A DNA stretch of 6,551 bases, from NCBI GenBank assembly GCA_031259655.1, contig JAIRLF010000286.1:1-6551 (forward strand), written 5' to 3'. This stretch comes from Prevotellaceae bacterium. Lineage in GTDB: Bacteria; Bacteroidota; Bacteroidia; Bacteroidales; UBA932. The position numbers were made by a program, and so were the translations under genes. Positions within the stretch are counted from its first letter, which is position 1. Every line of letters begins with the position of its first letter. Shown piece by piece: positions 4,906-6,551 of the stretch. The notes under the pieces were generated by a model that saw only the letters and a list, made by a program, of their open reading frames with translations, had not been told where the DNA came from and ran no database searches.

Positions 4906-5523
4906 ATGAATTTGAATCCAAGTACTTTATTAACGCTTGTTACTGTCGGAATCAGCATTCTGGCTTTCAATAACAGAGATTTGTTGGGCAAACTGATAAT
5001 GTACCCGTATGTAATGGTACGACAAAACCAGTGGTACAGAATTGTAACCCACGCATTTATCCATGCCGACTGGATGCATCTTATTTTTAATATGATAGCG
5101 TTGTGGTCGTTCGGGAATTTTGTTTATAATTCGTTGTGTTACATGACATCGTTTCCAATTTTGCATTTTATGGCGATGTATTTCGGCGCTATACTGTTTT
5201 CGTCGATTTCCGATGTGTCAAAACAAAAGAATAATCAGCATTATGCAAGTCTGGGAGCATCGGGCGCTGTGTCGGCGGTGATTTTCTTTGCAATACTGTT
5301 GAAGCCATGGACGCTTATATATGTGTTTTTTATTCCTTGTCCGGGTATTATTTTCGGAGTTTTGTACCTGATATATTCGAACTACATGAGCAAAAAAGGA
5401 GGCGACATAATCAATCACGATGCGCATTTCTATGGAGCGGTTTTCGGACTGCTGTATCCGCTGTTTGTCAAACCGTCGATTTATCAGGAGTTTTTATATA
5501 ATCTGTTACATCCTGTTTTCTGA
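4906..5523 (+). CDS. Rhomboid family intramembrane serine protease
   Basis: This 205-residue polytopic membrane protein should cleave single-pass membrane proteins within the bilayer; the substrate is unknown. Its rhomboid features are clear: HADWMHLIFN (53-62, where His58 and Asn62 match the oxyanion-side His/Asn of GlpG helix 2), GASG (117-120, catalytic Ser119) and AHFYGAVFG (173-181, catalytic His174). Both catalytic residues are present, so it should be active. About six hydrophobic segments are visible, starting at 7-21, with no added cytoplasmic domain. The length is typical of small Bacteroidetes rhomboids. Start ATG 4906 follows an A-rich stretch and no better start exists upstream. 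The TGA stop (5521-5523) overlaps the ispE ATG by one base, so the two are probably translated together. Confidence 0.93.
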   Translation: MNLNPSTLLTLVTVGISILAFNNRDLLGKLIMYPYVMVRQNQWYRIVTHAFIHADWMHLIFNMIALWSFGNFVYNSLCYMTSFPILHFMAMYFGAILFSSISDVSKQKNNQHYASLGASGAVSAVIFFAILLKPWTLIYVFFIPCPGIIFGVLYLIYSNYMSKKGGDIINHDAHFYGAVFGLLYPLFVKPSIYQEFLYNLLHPVF

Positions 5524-6290
5524 TGATATCCTTTCCTTGCGCCAAAATCAATCTGGGACTGAATGTTATTTCGAAACGTGACGACGGCTATCACAATATC
5601 GAAACGGTATTTTTTCCCGTCACGGGATTGACCGACGTTCTGGAAATCGTTGAATCCGATCGATTTTCATTTACGCAAACGGGTATCCATATCGATTCGC
5701 CGACGGAAGACAATCTATGTGTCAAAGCATTCCGGATTTTGGAAAAAGATTACAGTTTGCCGCCGGTGTCAATATATTTGCATAAAGTCATTCCGCCTGG
5801 AGCGGGTTTGGGCGGAGGTTCGTCTGATGCAGCGTTCACTCTCACTGCGTTAAACAAAATTTTCGGACTGGGTATTTCTCACGAACGGTTAAAATCTTAC
5901 GCTGCAATGCTGGGTAGCGATTGTGCTTTTTTTATCGACAACATTCCTTCGAAAGCCTCCGGTAGAGGAGAACTGCTCGAACCGGTCGAAATAGATATTT
6001 CCGGTTTGTATATTAAGATTGTAACGCCTGACATACATGTCAGTACAAAAGAAGCATACACAAATATCACACCGCACATCCCCGAAATATCCATAACAGA
6101 GATAATAAAATTGCCCGTCGAACAGTGGAAAGATAAACTCCATAACGATTTCGAAAAAAGCATTTTCCCATTACATCCTACAATTGCCGAAATCAAAGAA
6201 AAGATGTACGAACAGGGCGCGGTATATTCGTCGATGAGTGGTAGCGGCGCCGCTGTTTTCGGATTGTTACCCCACATTGCGTCCTATTAA
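5523..6290 (+). CDS. ispE: 4-diphosphocytidyl-2-C-methyl-D-erythritol kinase, C-terminus altered
   Basis: IspE phosphorylates CDP-methylerythritol with ATP in the MEP route to isopentenyl diphosphate, in the cytoplasm. The 255-residue protein has the GHMP-kinase marks in order: AKINLGL (7-13, catalytic Lys8), DGYHNIETVF (21-30), the ATP loop PPGAGLGGGSSDAA (91-104), LGSDCAFFI (130-138, catalytic Asp133) and the late motif SMSGSGAAVFG (237-247). After GLL it ends with PHIASY, whereas Bacteroidetes IspE usually continues for roughly 15-20 more residues after this motif, to about 270-275 in all. The altered tail coincides with the junction to a broken acrB at about 6270-6300, so the natural 3' end has probably been lost. 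All catalytic motifs remain, so activity is plausible. The ATG overlaps the rhomboid stop. Identity is firm; C-terminal loss is inferred from remembered family length. Confidence 0.93.
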   Translation: MISFPCAKINLGLNVISKRDDGYHNIETVFFPVTGLTDVLEIVESDRFSFTQTGIHIDSPTEDNLCVKAFRILEKDYSLPPVSIYLHKVIPPGAGLGGGSSDAAFTLTALNKIFGLGISHERLKSYAAMLGSDCAFFIDNIPSKASGRGELLEPVEIDISGLYIKIVTPDIHVSTKEAYTNITPHIPEISITEIIKLPVEQWKDKLHNDFEKSIFPLHPTIAEIKEKMYEQGAVYSSMSGSGAAVFGLLPHIASY

Positions 6291-6300
6291 GAATTAAAAG

Positions 6301-6551
6301 TCACAAATTGCTCCGCTGGAAGAGGCTATCAACGGGGTAGAGAATATGACGTACATGACCTCCAACGCAACCAACACCGGCTCGGCGTGGATAAGCATCT
6401 TTTTCAAACAGGGAACCGACCCCGACATGGCTGCCGTGAACGTGCAGAATCGCGTATCGAGGGCTGTCGGACAGCTGCCTGCCGAGGTAACGCAGGTGGG
6501 CGTCAGCGTCGCCAAGCGGCAAACCAGCTCGCTGCAAATCTTTTCGGTTTA
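6301..6551 (+). pseudogene. AcrB/RND-type efflux transporter fragment, 5' end missing, runs off window
   Basis: The 83 residues in this frame fit the first porter subdomain region of RND inner-membrane pumps: PLEEAINGVENMTYM, then GTDPDMAAVNVQNRVS and QLPAEVTQVGVSV. These align near residues 63-145 of E. coli AcrB. In a tripartite complex such pumps export drugs, bile salts or hydrophobic compounds using proton motive force. The first ~60 residues, including TM1, are absent. The frame has TAA at 6295-6297 just before the homology, and there is no plausible start codon. GC is about 56%, higher than ispE. The gene continues past the window edge, so whether its rest is intact is unknown. It is a 5'-truncated gene or the far side of a false join. 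Confidence 0.8.

Noticed and set aside
4427..4921. 164-residue minus-strand frame
   Set aside because: It spans the palindromes, the plus-strand promoter and the operon start; it has no recognisable domain.

Overview
The window looks like a Bacteroidetes (probably Bacteroidales) chromosome or metagenome contig. Three upstream regions carry the -7 box TAnnTTTG typical of that phylum, there are no clear Shine-Dalgarno sites, and the gene complement fits: a BspA-type leucine-rich repeat protein, an aromatic amino acid beta-eliminating lyase, a rhomboid protease and an IspE of Bacteroidetes type.

Layout. Positions 1-162 are the 3' end of a GC-rich (about 64% by hand count) Rhs/YD-repeat gene that stops abruptly. 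Positions 163-919 hold no convincing gene. They are packed with short palindromes, one 33-nt near-perfect inverted repeat (287-427), a palindromic AATTCTG-rich repeat element (654-722) and a terminator hairpin (805-833) for the next gene. A lone minus-strand gene (920-2368) encodes a tyrosine phenol-lyase/tryptophanase-family PLP enzyme. Several substrate-site residues match tyrosine phenol-lyase, but a conserved PLP-contact Arg and cation-site residues are changed. It is divergent from a plus-strand BspA-like LRR protein (2665-4362) with sixteen 23-residue repeats. Its signal peptide seems to have lost its basic start through a one-base slip. Positions 4363-4679 are gene-free and contain a second composite palindrome and a second copy of a 26-nt motif from the first gap. 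A perfect -7 box then starts a likely operon: a small unknown protein (4680-4883), a rhomboid serine protease (4906-5523) and ispE (5523-6290), the last two overlapping by one base.

The right end (6301-6551) is an AcrB-type RND efflux pump fragment of higher GC (about 56%). It lacks its first ~60 residues and begins right after an ispE that lacks its usual C-terminal ~15-20 residues, so the ispE/acrB boundary is a breakpoint: a rearrangement or an assembly join.

Functionally the window is mixed: aromatic amino acid catabolism, a surface adhesin-like protein, membrane proteolysis and isoprenoid (MEP pathway) synthesis. I see no defence system, CRISPR array, integrase, tRNA or rRNA. The most unusual content is the altered active site of the lyase, the palindrome clusters in the two gaps, and the two GC-rich broken genes at the window ends.
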